From Bacillota bacterium (GTDB lineage Bacteria > Bacillota > UBA4882 > UBA8346), in the NCBI GenBank assembly GCA_023400055.1, contig JAEXFN010000021.1, positions 1 to 64,000 of the forward strand: a DNA stretch of 64,000 nt. Reading direction: 5' to 3'. The notes under the pieces are model-generated. The model did no database searches, was not told the DNA's origin, and worked only from the letters and a program-made list of their open reading frames with translations. A program made the position numbers and the translations under genes. Of the stretch, positions 1-8,066 are shown one piece after another (position 1 is the stretch's first letter; each line of letters opens with the position of its first letter).

Positions 1-4
1 TCAT

Positions 5-260
5 CCCGGATCATTCGCACAACTCACTTATCCACAAAAGATCGATCTTTTGTGGATAAAGATCTTTCTTTTGTTAATAAAGATCGATCTGCGATGATTC
101 CAGATCGATCTTTTGTGAATAAAGATCGATCTTTTGTGGATAAAGATCTTCCTTTTGTTAATAAAGATCAATCTGCAATGATTCCAGATCGATCTTTTGT
201 GAGTAAAGATCGATCTTTTGTGGATAAAGATCTTCCTGCTGTGAATAAAGATCTGCCGAC
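5..260. repeat. Family A 21-bp tandem array (DnaA-box array), copy 1
   Basis: Tandem units of exactly 21 bp, typical unit AAAGATCGATCTTTTGTGAAT. Nearly every unit carries TGTGGATAA or TGTGAATAA, the reverse complement of the DnaA-box consensus TTATNCACA. Perfect matches lie at 28-36 (plus orientation) and 51-59, 114-122, 135-143, 219-227, 240-248 (minus). One-mismatch copies are at 72-80, 156-164 and 198-206. Units at 93-101 and 177-185 are degenerate (GATTCC) and lie 84 bp apart. Positions 28-59 form a perfect 32-bp palindrome of two head-to-head boxes. The leader from about 5 to 43 matches the second copy at 14.8 kb. The array is open as a 101-codon frame only because 21 is a multiple of three; I do not call it a gene. 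Confidence 0.9.
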
Positions 261-320
261 GGTCGTTGGGAACGGGGCCGGACTGCCACTCTGGGGTCGT
301 TCGTCTCGATCCGAAGCGAC

Positions 321-356
321 GAAAAACCCGCCCGGAGAATCTTCCGGACGGGTTTA
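321..356 (-). terminator. Rho-independent terminator of the DUF711 operon
   Basis: Inverted repeat with arms around ACCCG/CCGGA and TCCGG/ACGGGT. Read on the minus strand it ends in a T run (reverse complement of GAAAAA at 321-326). It lies about 125 bp beyond the stop codon of the minus-strand DUF711 gene. Confidence 0.7.
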
Positions 357-380
357 ATGAAGAACCGCTGCGATGCGCGA

Positions 381-429
381 TTCTTTTACTAAAGAACGGT
401 GCATCGCGATAGCTCTTTTACTAAAGAAC
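381..429. repeat. Two 17-bp direct repeats
   Basis: The sequence TTCTTTTACTAAAGAAC at 381-397 recurs as CTCTTTTACTAAAGAAC at 413-429, 32 bp away. Each copy contains a small inverted repeat (CTTT/AAAG). It sits between the terminator and the 3' end of the DUF711 gene. Function unknown. Confidence 0.6.
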
Positions 430-479
430 TAACGCACCGCGCCAGTTCCTTTCATGTTGAATGAAACCGAAGCGGGTGC

Positions 480-1838
480 TCAGTTGGTTAACGCCTGCAA
501 GGGGGCGGGAATATGCCCGCCGCGGCCCACGAATTTGGCTGGGCTGAACTTGGAGACGGCCATGATCGGGGCCGAACCGAGCAGGCCGCCGAAGCTGACC
601 TCGTCGCCGACGCCCTTGCCGGGGACCGGAATGATCCGCACCGCCGTGGTCTTGGTATTGATCATGCCGATGGCCATCTCGTCGGCGATGATGCCGGCGA
701 TGGTCTCGGCCGAGGTGTCGCCGGGTACGGCGATCATATCCAGGCCCACCGAGCAGACGCAGGTCATGGCCTCCAGTTTCTCGATGGAAAGCGCGCCGGC
801 CTTGACCGCCTCGATCATGCCGGCGTCTTCGCTGACCGGGATGAAAGCGCCGCTCAAGCCGCCGATGGCCGAGGAGGCCATCGAGCCGCCCTTCTTGACC
901 GCGTCGTTCAAGATGGCCAGGGCGGCGGTGGTTCCCGGGCCGCCGCAGCGTTCCAGGCCCATCGCTTCCAGGATGTTGGCCACGCTGTCGCCGATGGCCG
1001 GCGTCGGAGCCAGCGAGAGGTCGATGATGCCGAAGGGGACGTCCAGGGCGGCCGAGACTTTCCTGCCGACGAGCTCGCCGACCCGGGTAATCTTGAAGGC
1101 GACCCGTTTGATCTCCTCGGCCAGCGCCCGCAGATCACAATCGGGGATCCGCTCCACCGCCGCCTTGACCACGCCGGGGCCGCTGATGCCGATGTTGATG
1201 GTGGCCTCGGGCTCGCCCACGCCGTGAAAAGCGCCGGCCATGAAGGGATTGTCCTCCGGGGCGTTGGCGAAGACCACCAGTTTGGCGCAGGCGATCGCGT
1301 CGCGGTCCTTGCTCAGCTCGGCCGCTTGCTTGATGATCCGGCCCAGCTTGACAATGGCGTCCATATTGATGCCGGCCTTGGTGGTGGCCACATTGACCGA
1401 GGCGCAGAGCTTATTGGTGCTGGCCAGGGCTTCCGGCAAGGAATCGATCAGCCGCAGGTCGCCGGGGGTGGCCCCCTTGTGGACCAGCGCCGAATAACCG
1501 CCGATGAAATCGACGCCCAACTCCTCGGCCAACCCGTCGAGGGTGCGGGCGATCTCCGTCACGTCCCCGGCCGCGCTCTGGGCGACCAGGGCGATGGGCG
1601 TCACCGCGATCCGTTTGTTGATGATCGGCACGCCGTAGGTCCGTTCCATCAATTGGGCGGTGGCCACCAAGTTAGCGGCCAACCGTCGGACCTTGGCGGC
1701 GATCTTGGCCGAGGCGGCCTTGACATCGGTATCCGCGCAATCGAGCAGATTGATGCCCATGGTCACGGTGCGGATATCGAAGTGGTAATTTTCGATCATC
1801 GCGATGGTTTCCAAAATCTCCTGGGGGGTATAGGGCAT
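480..1838 (-). CDS. PFL family protein, DUF711 / UPF0210
   Basis: A 452-aa protein of the UPF0210 (DUF711) family, a conserved cytosolic family related in fold to glycyl-radical enzymes and often labelled PFL family. The molecular function is not established. The length is normal for the family and the frame is intact. The N-terminus (MPYTPQEILETI) and the glycine-rich segments in the C-terminal half are typical. The ATG at 1838 is preceded on the minus strand by GGAGTGATGG. The gene lies 125 bp downstream of an ACT-domain protein on the same strand; UPF0237-UPF0210 pairs are a common conserved neighbourhood, so an operon is likely. A terminator follows at 321-356. Family call firm, role unknown. 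Confidence 0.9.
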   Translation of the reverse strand: MPYTPQEILETIAMIENYHFDIRTVTMGINLLDCADTDVKAASAKIAAKVRRLAANLVATAQLMERTYGVPIINKRIAVTPIALVAQSAAGDVTEIARTLDGLAEELGVDFIGGYSALVHKGATPGDLRLIDSLPEALASTNKLCASVNVATTKAGINMDAIVKLGRIIKQAAELSKDRDAIACAKLVVFANAPEDNPFMAGAFHGVGEPEATINIGISGPGVVKAAVERIPDCDLRALAEEIKRVAFKITRVGELVGRKVSAALDVPFGIIDLSLAPTPAIGDSVANILEAMGLERCGGPGTTAALAILNDAVKKGGSMASSAIGGLSGAFIPVSEDAGMIEAVKAGALSIEKLEAMTCVCSVGLDMIAVPGDTSAETIAGIIADEMAIGMINTKTTAVRIIPVPGKGVGDEVSFGGLLGSAPIMAVSKFSPAKFVGRGGHIPAPLQALTN

Positions 1839-1963
1839 AATCCATCACTCCAAATTTCAGATGTCGCAAACCTTTGCTCGGGGCCACGGGGTTGCAACAT
1901 ATTATCCTTTGAAACTCCGTCATTGTTAAGCAAATGATGATCAATGGTTCGATACTCGGAACT

Positions 1964-2245
1964 TCAGATGCGGTGCATGTAGCGGAAGATATCCTCGTGC
2001 TGGACCACGATGCGTACGCCCAGGCTGGCGCCGGCGGTTTGCAGCGTTTCCTGAAGCGCGATCAGATCTTGCTGGGCCTTGGAGATATCGACCAACAGGA
2101 TCATGGCGAAGATCCCTTGCAGGATCGTCTGGCTGATATCGACGATGTTGACGCCGTTCTCGGCGAGGATCTTGGAGACGCCGGCGACGATGCCCACCCG
2201 GTCCTGGCCCATGACGGTGATCACGGCATGCTCTGCTTCGTTCAT
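1964..2245 (-). CDS. ACT domain-containing protein, UPF0237
   Basis: A 93-aa single ACT-domain protein of the UPF0237 family. The opening VITVMGQDRVGIVAGVSK and the following segment VNIVDISQ are the hallmark first strand and helix of amino-acid-binding ACT domains. It probably senses a small ligand, perhaps an amino acid, for its DUF711 partner; that is inference from the conserved gene pairing. I start at 2245 rather than the longer open frame because GAGGTGA lies about 6 bases upstream on the minus strand and family members start here. Confidence 0.9.
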   Translation of the reverse strand: MNEAEHAVITVMGQDRVGIVAGVSKILAENGVNIVDISQTILQGIFAMILLVDISKAQQDLIALQETLQTAGASLGVRIVVQHEDIFRYMHRI

Positions 2246-2602
2246 CTTGGTCACCTCAATATAGAATATCCGTTGACAACAGTTTTTTCGAAACGGAAGT
2301 TCAGATCGGGTCGAATCCGCCTCTGAACGCCAGTCAAATATCCTGATCATATTCGGGGTCCTTTTGCCATATCCTGCTGCTCCTTGGTTAAGCATTGGTA
2401 AATCGCATCCCGCAGCCGCGCGCCAGTCAAACTGTTTGGGAATTTCCCGGTGGGATCGACGTTAAATATAGAGGATGAAATAAATTTCTTAATGAGTTCC
2501 ACCTTGTCCGGTTTAGAGACATGATGGATAATTGAGATTTAATTCAACTTATATAGTATAATTTAAGCAGATGGATTTTGAGGTGCCAAAGGAGTGACCC
2601 GC
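2246..2602. other. Intergenic region between divergent genes
   Basis: 357 bp between the minus-strand ACT gene and the plus-strand pseudokinase gene. It should carry both promoters. A possible plus-strand promoter is TTGAGA (2532-2537) with TATAAT (2557-2562), spacing 19. The phrase CGCCAGTCAAA occurs twice, near 2327 and 2423. No coding frame or RNA structure recognised. Confidence 0.4.
2532..2562 (+). promoter_or_regulatory. Possible promoter of the pseudokinase gene
   Basis: TTGAGA at 2532-2537 and a perfect TATAAT at 2557-2562. The 19-bp spacing is longer than optimal, so this is tentative. Confidence 0.4.
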
Positions 2603-4015
2603 ATGAACTACCAGTTCCGGGCCGAGCTGAGTCCGGATGCCTTATTGTTTACGGACGAGACCGGCGCCAAGGTGATCTTTGACCGCATTCCGTTTGTAAT
2701 GCCGCCGAAAGAGAATATGCGTTTTGAGCTCATCAAGGAGCTGAAGGAGCTCATCAATCAACCAGCTGTGGTTACGGATCCGGCTTTGATCCGTTATACG
2801 GGGGTCGAAAAATTTCAGGGCGATCTTTTCTTGACCCGCGAGGCCCCGCCCGAGGACCCCTTGCCGCGCTTCCGGGCGCAGGATCTGGCCGCCGTCTGCG
2901 GGGCGTTGCGCCAGATAGCCCGCCTGGCAGCGGAGTATCAACGAAATGGCGCCATCCTCGAAGATCTCAGCCCGGGAATGGTCCGGGCCGCCGCGGACGG
3001 AGCGGCGGTCCTGTTGGACCCGGCATTGTTCCGCTTCCTGAGCAAGTCGTTGCCGGAGGAGTTTCAGGTCGCGCCGGCGCCGGAACGGATCCTGGGGCGG
3101 CCGGTTTCGGCCAAGACCGCCAGCTTCGCCTGGGGAATGCTGGCCTATCAATTGTTGACCGGCGCCGATCCGTTTGCGGCCAAGAATCCCGAGGAACGGC
3201 TGGATAAGATCGTCCGGGGCAGCCTGTTGCCCTTGCGCGACCGGCGGCCGGAGATCAGCCCCGCCCTGAACCAGCTGGTGCTGCAGGCGCTGGATGCCGA
3301 CCCGGGGCGCCGTTTGGCCATCGAAGCGATTGCCTCCCGCCTGGAGCAACTGCTCGCCGACCGGGGATATCGGGTTTCGGCAACCGAGGCGCAGCAATAC
3401 GAGGAGCAGAGCAACGTCAATCAGAAACGTTTCGAATCCCGGGAGAAGTTGCACCGTTGGTTCAAAAGATACGGCTTGGGCACCGGGGTCGCGCTGGTCG
3501 TCCTGGTGGCTTTGGCTTTCCTTTTCAAGCCCCAGGGCATGCAGGTGCTGAAGAAGCAGACTCCGCCGCTGCAAGTGGTCCGCTATTATTTCCAGGCCGT
3601 GCAACGGATCGACGTCTCGCTGGTGGATGAGACGCTCTACCGCGCCCCCAACAGTTTTTCGGACATGGTCACCAACTTGCATGTCATGAACAAGGCGCAG
3701 CAAGGGTATTCGCTGACCACCAAGGACAATGCGACCATCAGCTTTGACGGCCCGATAATTCGGGAGCTTTCCCGGACTCCGGAGCAAGTGTCCTATGAGG
3801 CCAAGTATACGCTGAAATTGGCCATGCCGACCCAGATCCAATACCTGACCCGTACCGACCGGATGACGCTGAAACGGATAAGGGAGATCTGGCGGATCAC
3901 CGATATCAAGATCCTATCCAAATCCGAACGGCAGGAGAAGGTCAAACCGGCTCCGGCCAGTCCGGCTCCGGCGGAACTGCCGAGCGTGCCTATTCCGGCT
4001 CCGGCCAATCCGTAA
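2603..4015 (+). CDS. Protein kinase-like (pseudokinase) membrane protein
   Basis: 470 aa. Residues about 90-255 resemble a Ser/Thr kinase fold: the C-lobe segments SFAWGMLAYQLLTGADPF and LNQLVLQALDADPGRR match subdomains IX-XI. The catalytic loop appears as LEDLSPGMV instead of HRDxKxxN and the metal-binding loop as LLDPALF instead of DFG, so catalytic residues are missing. A single transmembrane helix follows at about 294-312 (ALVVLVALAFLF), then about 150 residues predicted outside and a Pro/Ala-rich tail. The ATG at 2603 is chosen over the in-frame GTG at 2594 because AAAGGAG at 2588-2594 overlaps that codon. Likely a receptor-like scaffold; ligand unknown. Confidence 0.65.
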   Translation: MNYQFRAELSPDALLFTDETGAKVIFDRIPFVMPPKENMRFELIKELKELINQPAVVTDPALIRYTGVEKFQGDLFLTREAPPEDPLPRFRAQDLAAVCGALRQIARLAAEYQRNGAILEDLSPGMVRAAADGAAVLLDPALFRFLSKSLPEEFQVAPAPERILGRPVSAKTASFAWGMLAYQLLTGADPFAAKNPEERLDKIVRGSLLPLRDRRPEISPALNQLVLQALDADPGRRLAIEAIASRLEQLLADRGYRVSATEAQQYEEQSNVNQKRFESREKLHRWFKRYGLGTGVALVVLVALAFLFKPQGMQVLKKQTPPLQVVRYYFQAVQRIDVSLVDETLYRAPNSFSDMVTNLHVMNKAQQGYSLTTKDNATISFDGPIIRELSRTPEQVSYEAKYTLKLAMPTQIQYLTRTDRMTLKRIREIWRITDIKILSKSERQEKVKPAPASPAPAELPSVPIPAPANP

Positions 4016-4032
4016 CCGAGATTGAGGTTTGG

Positions 4033-4090
4033 CACCGTCCGTCGCTTTCTAAGGAGCAATATAGCGAGCGCGGAACGGTGTTTTTATTTT
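4033..4090 (+). terminator. Rho-independent terminator
   Basis: Arms CACCGT (4033-4038) and ACGGTG (4075-4080) with further internal pairing, followed by TTTTTATTTT. It closes the pseudokinase transcription unit. Confidence 0.7.
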
Positions 4091-4265
4091 GGGCGTATAT
4101 ACGGGAGCTGCCGTTATCGCTCCGATTGGTTGACGTGGACTCAATCCTGGCGGACGGAGCCCGTACGTAGATTCTTGGGATAGATTTTGCCAGGGACTGG
4201 AGGACGGGGCGGCCGGGACGGCGAAATATAGCGCAGGAAATCATTGCAGCGAAAGGATGAGGCTG

Positions 4266-4697
4266 ATGTTGAAGGGGATACCGAAAATCATTGCGCCGGA
4301 TTTGTTGAAGATCCTGATGGAGATGGGGCATGGCGATGAATTGGTCCTGGGCGACGGCAATTTCCCGGCGGCCAGTTGCGCCCGGCGGCTGGTCCGCGCC
4401 GACGGCCACGGTGTACCGGAACTGTTGGATGCCATTCTGAAGCTTTTCCCGCTCGATCCTTACGTGCCGGCGCCGGTCGCCCTGATGGCGGTGGTCCCCG
4501 GCGATCCGGTCCAGCCGGTTATCTGGGAGGAGTATCGCCGCATCATTAAGGAACATGATCCCAAGGCCGCCGAGCCTGAGTTGGTCGAACGGTTCGCCTT
4601 TTATGAGCGGGCCCAGAAAGCCTACGCCATCGTCGCCACCGGCGAAACGGCGCTTTACGCCAATGTTATTTTGAAAAAAGGCGTCGTGGTCGAGTGA
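4266..4697 (+). CDS. fucU: RbsD/FucU-family sugar mutarotase
   Basis: 143 aa, normal for FucU. The family catalyses anomeric interconversion of fucose or ribose in the cytosol. Diagnostic features are the N-terminal LKGIPKIIAPDLLKIL, the segment MGHGDELVLGDGNFPA with its conserved His and Asp, and the C-terminal VATGETALYANVILKKGV. I start at the ATG at 4266, about 8 bases after AAAGGATGAGG; an ATG at 4257 lies inside that site. The gene stands alone between two terminators. Fucose versus ribose substrate cannot be settled by eye, although the length and ATGE segment favour FucU. Confidence 0.88.
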   Translation: MLKGIPKIIAPDLLKILMEMGHGDELVLGDGNFPAASCARRLVRADGHGVPELLDAILKLFPLDPYVPAPVALMAVVPGDPVQPVIWEEYRRIIKEHDPKAAEPELVERFAFYERAQKAYAIVATGETALYANVILKKGVVVE

Positions 4698-4753
4698 TGC
4701 CAAGCTGCGCTTTGGCCAGCTGAATAAAATCGCCATCGGAGCGTTTGATGGAA

Positions 4754-4783
4754 GAGACTACCTGAGAGGGTGGTCTTTTTTTA
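4754..4783 (+). terminator. Terminator of fucU
   Basis: Stem GACTACC (4756-4762) with GGTGGTC (4768-4774, one G-U pair) followed by a run of T. It lies about 60 bp after the fucU stop. Confidence 0.8.
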
Positions 4784-4810
4784 TGGACCGCCGGAATAGC
4801 CGATCAATAA

Positions 4811-4884
4811 AAGTAAACTAATAGTGCAATGTTATACTTGATCGGTATATCATAAAGTAGTATATTGAAAAAGTAAACTATTAG
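4811..4884 (+). promoter_or_regulatory. Pair of 14-bp direct repeats upstream of the beta-propeller gene
   Basis: AAGTAAACTAATAGT at 4811-4825 recurs as AAGTAAACTATTAGT at 4871-4885, exactly 60 bp apart, in an AT-rich stretch unlike the coding DNA around it. The spacing and position about 120-190 bp ahead of the start fit a tandem regulator-binding site. The regulator is unknown. Confidence 0.5.
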
Positions 4885-5001
4885 TCTAATAAAATACAAT
4901 ATTAGTAATGGTAAACGGAACCATAGTAAAAGAGTCGTTACTGCTCGGAGAATGGTGCCGGCCGAAACTAGCCGGCCATGCAATTGAAAGGAGTGCCACC
5001 G

Positions 5002-6672
5002 ATGGGGAAACGCCTGATCGTCTTTTCATGGATCGTGATGCTGCTGGCGGCCTGGGGGCAAGGCCTGACGCTGGCCGGATCGGAAGAAAAAATTTTTCTG
5101 CTGGGCCAGAATAAGGAAGCGGAAGTGGTCGACGCTGCCGGGAACGTGCTGGAGACTTTGGCGCTCGACGAAGCGCCGCGGGCGGTCATCACCAACCGCC
5201 AGGGAGCGAAGCTTTTCCTCTGCGGTGGGAAGAGCCGCTGGTCATTGGCTTTGCTGAGCCCGGGCCCGGATGGTCGCGGCTATCAAAGGATCATGAAACT
5301 ATCGGGCCATTTGAACGCTTGGTTGGTCGACCGGGAGCAACGTCACTTATGGGCCGTTACGGAAGGGCAGAACGCCGGCAATCCGGCGGAACTGGTCAAG
5401 GTCGATCTCGAAAATCTCCAATACCGGCGGGTCGAGTTGGATTCCCCTGCGCGGTGCCTCGCGCTCAGCCCAGCCGAGGATCGAGTGATTGTCGCTACGG
5501 CGGGAAAAGATCCGGACTTCTCCAATCTCGTTTTTTGGAATCCGGATACATTACAGCCCTGGCAAACCGCAACCATCGCCAAGAATCCCGCCGCTCTCTA
5601 TTTTTCACAGGACTGCCGGACGCTCCTGGCGGTTAGCTACGGTTATAACCGGTGTTTCAAAATTCCCGCCGGAGACCGGCTAGGAGGAATGCAGGGGAAA
5701 ACCACGCTTCCGGCGGGGATCAGTTATATTGATTTGGCGACCGGTCGCGTCCGGGACGCCATCAATCTGGGCAATTTAAGCAGCGCTTATGTTCATGAAG
5801 CCGGCCGGTTGTATGCGTTAACCGTCGAACGAGAGCAGGGCCGGGTGGTGGCCCTGGATGATTCGGGGATCGCCGCCATCTATCCGGTGGATTTTATACC
5901 CCGGCAAATCGCGTTGGATTCGACGAATGAGACGCTTTATATCACCGGCCGGAAAGAGTTGGCGGTTTTTAAAAGCGGGACCGCGCAGCGGCTGGCCCAA
6001 TTGAAGCTGGACCGGCCCATCGGGCAGCTGGTTCTCCTGGCTGAATCACATGACGCATTAATCTACCAGCCCGCCGGACGGGGCGTGCTGAGCCGGTTGA
6101 ACGGCAGCGATTACCGGATCGAAAACCGGTTGCAGTTAGGCCGGGGATATGTGGCGGCCTGGAAGACGCTCAGTTATGGGTGGGGCGCCGATATTGCGAT
6201 CCGCCAGGGCGGGATGGCGCTCCTCGGCACCTTGCTGGCCACTCCCGACATGTTGACGCGGCGCGGCGATCTCCTGATGGTGGCATCCAAGCAAAAGGCA
6301 TACATTTATAACCGCTTCACGCAGGACATTACGATTGTCGATCTGCAAAAGAGGCAGATCTTGCGAAGGATCGGTTGCACCAGCGCTGGAAGGGACTGCC
6401 TGCTGTACGCGATCCCCGATTCCAAGTACGTCATCGTTAGCGGGAGTAGGCAATGGCGTTTGATCAATACCGAATCCGACCAGGTGGACCTTACTCTCCG
6501 GCTAAACTGGCTGGGACTGGCCAAACCGGCCGCGCCCCGCTTTTATCCCGCGCCTTCCGGCGATCGGCTGATTGCCGCCGGTCCCGGGAAGATTTACTTT
6601 ATCGATCCGGAAACGGGCCGGGTCACCGGCCGGGTTGCCACGGCGACCCGCGCTGCGGTAATTGGCTGGTAG
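5002..6672 (+). CDS. Secreted YVTN/beta-propeller repeat protein
   Basis: 556 aa with a Sec signal peptide: charged start MGKR, a hydrophobic core at residues 5-20 and a likely cleavage site after TLA near residue 25. The rest is all-beta and repetitive, with recurring blocks of the type 'value, then residue-pair GR or GK, then strand' (for example IDLATGRVRD and IDPETGRVTGRV), as in seven- or eight-bladed WD40/YVTN-like propellers. No catalytic motif is seen, so a binding or scaffold role outside the membrane is most likely. The start at 5002 follows AAAGGAGTG at 4986-4994. Neighbouring direct repeats suggest its own regulation. Confidence 0.7.
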   Translation: MGKRLIVFSWIVMLLAAWGQGLTLAGSEEKIFLLGQNKEAEVVDAAGNVLETLALDEAPRAVITNRQGAKLFLCGGKSRWSLALLSPGPDGRGYQRIMKLSGHLNAWLVDREQRHLWAVTEGQNAGNPAELVKVDLENLQYRRVELDSPARCLALSPAEDRVIVATAGKDPDFSNLVFWNPDTLQPWQTATIAKNPAALYFSQDCRTLLAVSYGYNRCFKIPAGDRLGGMQGKTTLPAGISYIDLATGRVRDAINLGNLSSAYVHEAGRLYALTVEREQGRVVALDDSGIAAIYPVDFIPRQIALDSTNETLYITGRKELAVFKSGTAQRLAQLKLDRPIGQLVLLAESHDALIYQPAGRGVLSRLNGSDYRIENRLQLGRGYVAAWKTLSYGWGADIAIRQGGMALLGTLLATPDMLTRRGDLLMVASKQKAYIYNRFTQDITIVDLQKRQILRRIGCTSAGRDCLLYAIPDSKYVIVSGSRQWRLINTESDQVDLTLRLNWLGLAKPAAPRFYPAPSGDRLIAAGPGKIYFIDPETGRVTGRVATATRAAVIGW

Positions 6673-7004
6673 CTGCGACTGAAAAATAGTTTACCAAATT
6701 TTCTTATTTTTTTTGGCGTAATACCGAACGAAAAAGCGATTTATTTCGTATATTTAGTTGGAAGCAAAGACAGGGATTGGACAAGGAAACACGAATCTGT
6801 TGCAACCTGTAGCCCTGCCCATTATCACAATTGCCGCATTGCCAGCTTCTCTCGCCGGGCCGGTTTTGCTTGGCTAGGCCTAGTGTGGATCTTCGGTCAA
6901 ACCAATGGGAGTCGGATGATGCGAGCCGAAAAAGGCCCGGCTTGATGTCACGTTGGCCAATGCGCTTCCGCAAGAAAGATCAATCCAGATGGAGGGTGAG
7001 TCGA
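6673..7004. other. Intergenic region, nothing recognised
   Basis: 332 bp. It holds a T-rich stretch at about 6697-6715 and a short palindrome CTAGGCCTAG near 6875. Longer open frames across it lack ribosome binding sites. No known riboswitch or promoter was identified with confidence. Confidence 0.4.
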
Positions 7005-7484
7005 TTGAGAAAAGCCGCAACCTGTATTTTGATTGGATTATCATTGCTAGCTGTTTTATTTGTGTCCGGATGCACGATCACCGATCATGACCACCATCGC
7101 CGCGATCGTCATGCTGAACGCCATCCCTATCCGCCGCACCGTGGCCCGCATGGACCCAGACCGCATTTTATATCGGCCACGTTGACCGAGCCAGAGAGCG
7201 ATCGGGGCCAATTGAGTCTGACCATGTCCGACGGAGAAGTTTACCGGGGAGAATATTTCATCGAAAATTGGACCGCCAAGGGATCGCTTTTCGATGATGC
7301 GGACTACCGCGCCTATTATAATCATTTCAATGTAAAAGAAGGCACGCCGTACGGCCGGATCGTGGCTTATGGCGACGATGGCGCGGAGATTCAGGCGGAG
7401 TGTTTCTTATCGGGCCTTACGCGATCGCACGGCTATGGCCTGGCTAAAGACGGGCAGGGCCAGATCTTCCCGATTACATTTTGA
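7005..7484 (+). CDS. Small lipoprotein, His-rich N-terminus
   Basis: 159 aa. The N-terminus is a lipoprotein signal peptide: MRKAAT, a hydrophobic core, then lipobox LFVSGC with the cysteine near residue 23. The mature protein begins with a His/Asp/Arg/Pro-rich stretch (DHDHHRRDRH and PHRGPHGPRPH) that could bind metal, followed by a compact beta-rich domain containing GEVYRGEYFIENW. The TTG start at 7005 is chosen because GGAGG lies at 6991-6995. The family is unrecognised. Its presence shows that lipoprotein export is used here, in contrast to the non-lipidated solute-binding proteins. Confidence 0.65.
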   Translation: MRKAATCILIGLSLLAVLFVSGCTITDHDHHRRDRHAERHPYPPHRGPHGPRPHFISATLTEPESDRGQLSLTMSDGEVYRGEYFIENWTAKGSLFDDADYRAYYNHFNVKEGTPYGRIVAYGDDGAEIQAECFLSGLTRSHGYGLAKDGQGQIFPITF

Positions 7485-7540
7485 GCGCTTTCCGGTTTAG
7501 CCGGCGTTAAGTTATGCCAATGATACTGGGTCACGAGAAG

Positions 7541-7595
7541 AAGCCATTTCGTTCCGGGGATTTTCATAATCCACCGGAGTGGAGTGGCTTTTTCT
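7541..7595 (+). terminator. Terminator of the lipoprotein gene
   Basis: Outer arms AAGCCA (7541-7546) and TGGCTT (7585-7590), inner arms TTCCGG and CCGGA, then TTTTCT. Confidence 0.6.
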
Positions 7596-7671
7596 GTCCC
7601 GTTCGGGCTCGGATGGAGATTCGACGATGCCGTCCCTTTTCGGTTTGCTAGTAATTCCTCAAAAAGCATAC

Positions 7672-7700
7672 TTGACAAATACTCGGAAATTTGATAACTT
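7672..7700 (+). promoter_or_regulatory. Probable promoter of the T-box leader
   Basis: A perfect TTGACA at 7672-7677. The matching -10 is weak (TAACTT at 7695-7700 with 17-bp spacing). The position about 35 bp ahead of the leader is right. Confidence 0.45.
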
Positions 7701-7734
7701 TCATAACATATATTAAAATTTCTGAAATGCATTG

Positions 7735-8066
7735 ATAGGGAAAACGCACTGCGGTAGGCGTCCATAGAGAGCTGTTGGTCGGTGGAAAACAGCGCGCCGG
7801 GCGGATGTGAACTCACCCTTGAGCAGTCGTCCGAGGGCCGGGCAGCCATGGCGGCGGTCACGGCAGGTAGGCGCGAACGGATTCTCACCGTTAACCGGAG
7901 AGGGCATTCGTCATTGAAGCGAGCGGTAAAGTCAAACCGATGATTTTAGCGCAGCTTTGGGGACTGATGCTGTTAAAGCGGGGTATATTTATACCCAATG
8001 AGAGTGGTACCACGGAAAATAAGCTTTCGTCTCTTGCGGAAAGGCAAGCGGGCGAAGGCTTTTTTT
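7735..8066 (+). ncRNA. T-box riboswitch leader, leucine specifier (CUC)
   Basis: The T-box sequence AGAGTGGTACCACGG lies at 8001-8015, preceded by a short hairpin (GGGTAT/ATACCC, 7981-7996). The distal Stem I signature AGAGAGCTG...CAGC lies at about 7769-7795. The specifier region reads GTGAACTCACCCTTGAG at 7807-7823, placing the codon CTC (Leu) at 7812-7814. A terminator follows at 8021-8066 with a run of seven T. T-boxes bind uncharged tRNA and permit read-through on amino-acid starvation. The class is firm; the leucine assignment rests on alignment by eye to the GAA-NNN-ACC specifier pattern. The downstream gene is not an expected leucine gene. Confidence 0.85.

Noticed and set aside
28..248. 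Chromosomal replication origin
   Set aside because: DnaA boxes are present but no dnaA, dnaN or other origin-linked genes, and no clear unwinding element beside them.
52..357. 101-codon open frame through the first 21-bp array
   Set aside because: Open only because the repeat period is a multiple of three; no ribosome site and low-complexity product.
454..1937. Long open frames opposite the DUF711 gene
   Set aside because: Shadow frames of a GC-rich gene with a recognised family on the minus strand.
6831..7004. Longer N-terminus for the lipoprotein gene
   Set aside because: It would bury the lipoprotein signal peptide 58 residues in; the TTG at 7005 has a proper ribosome site.
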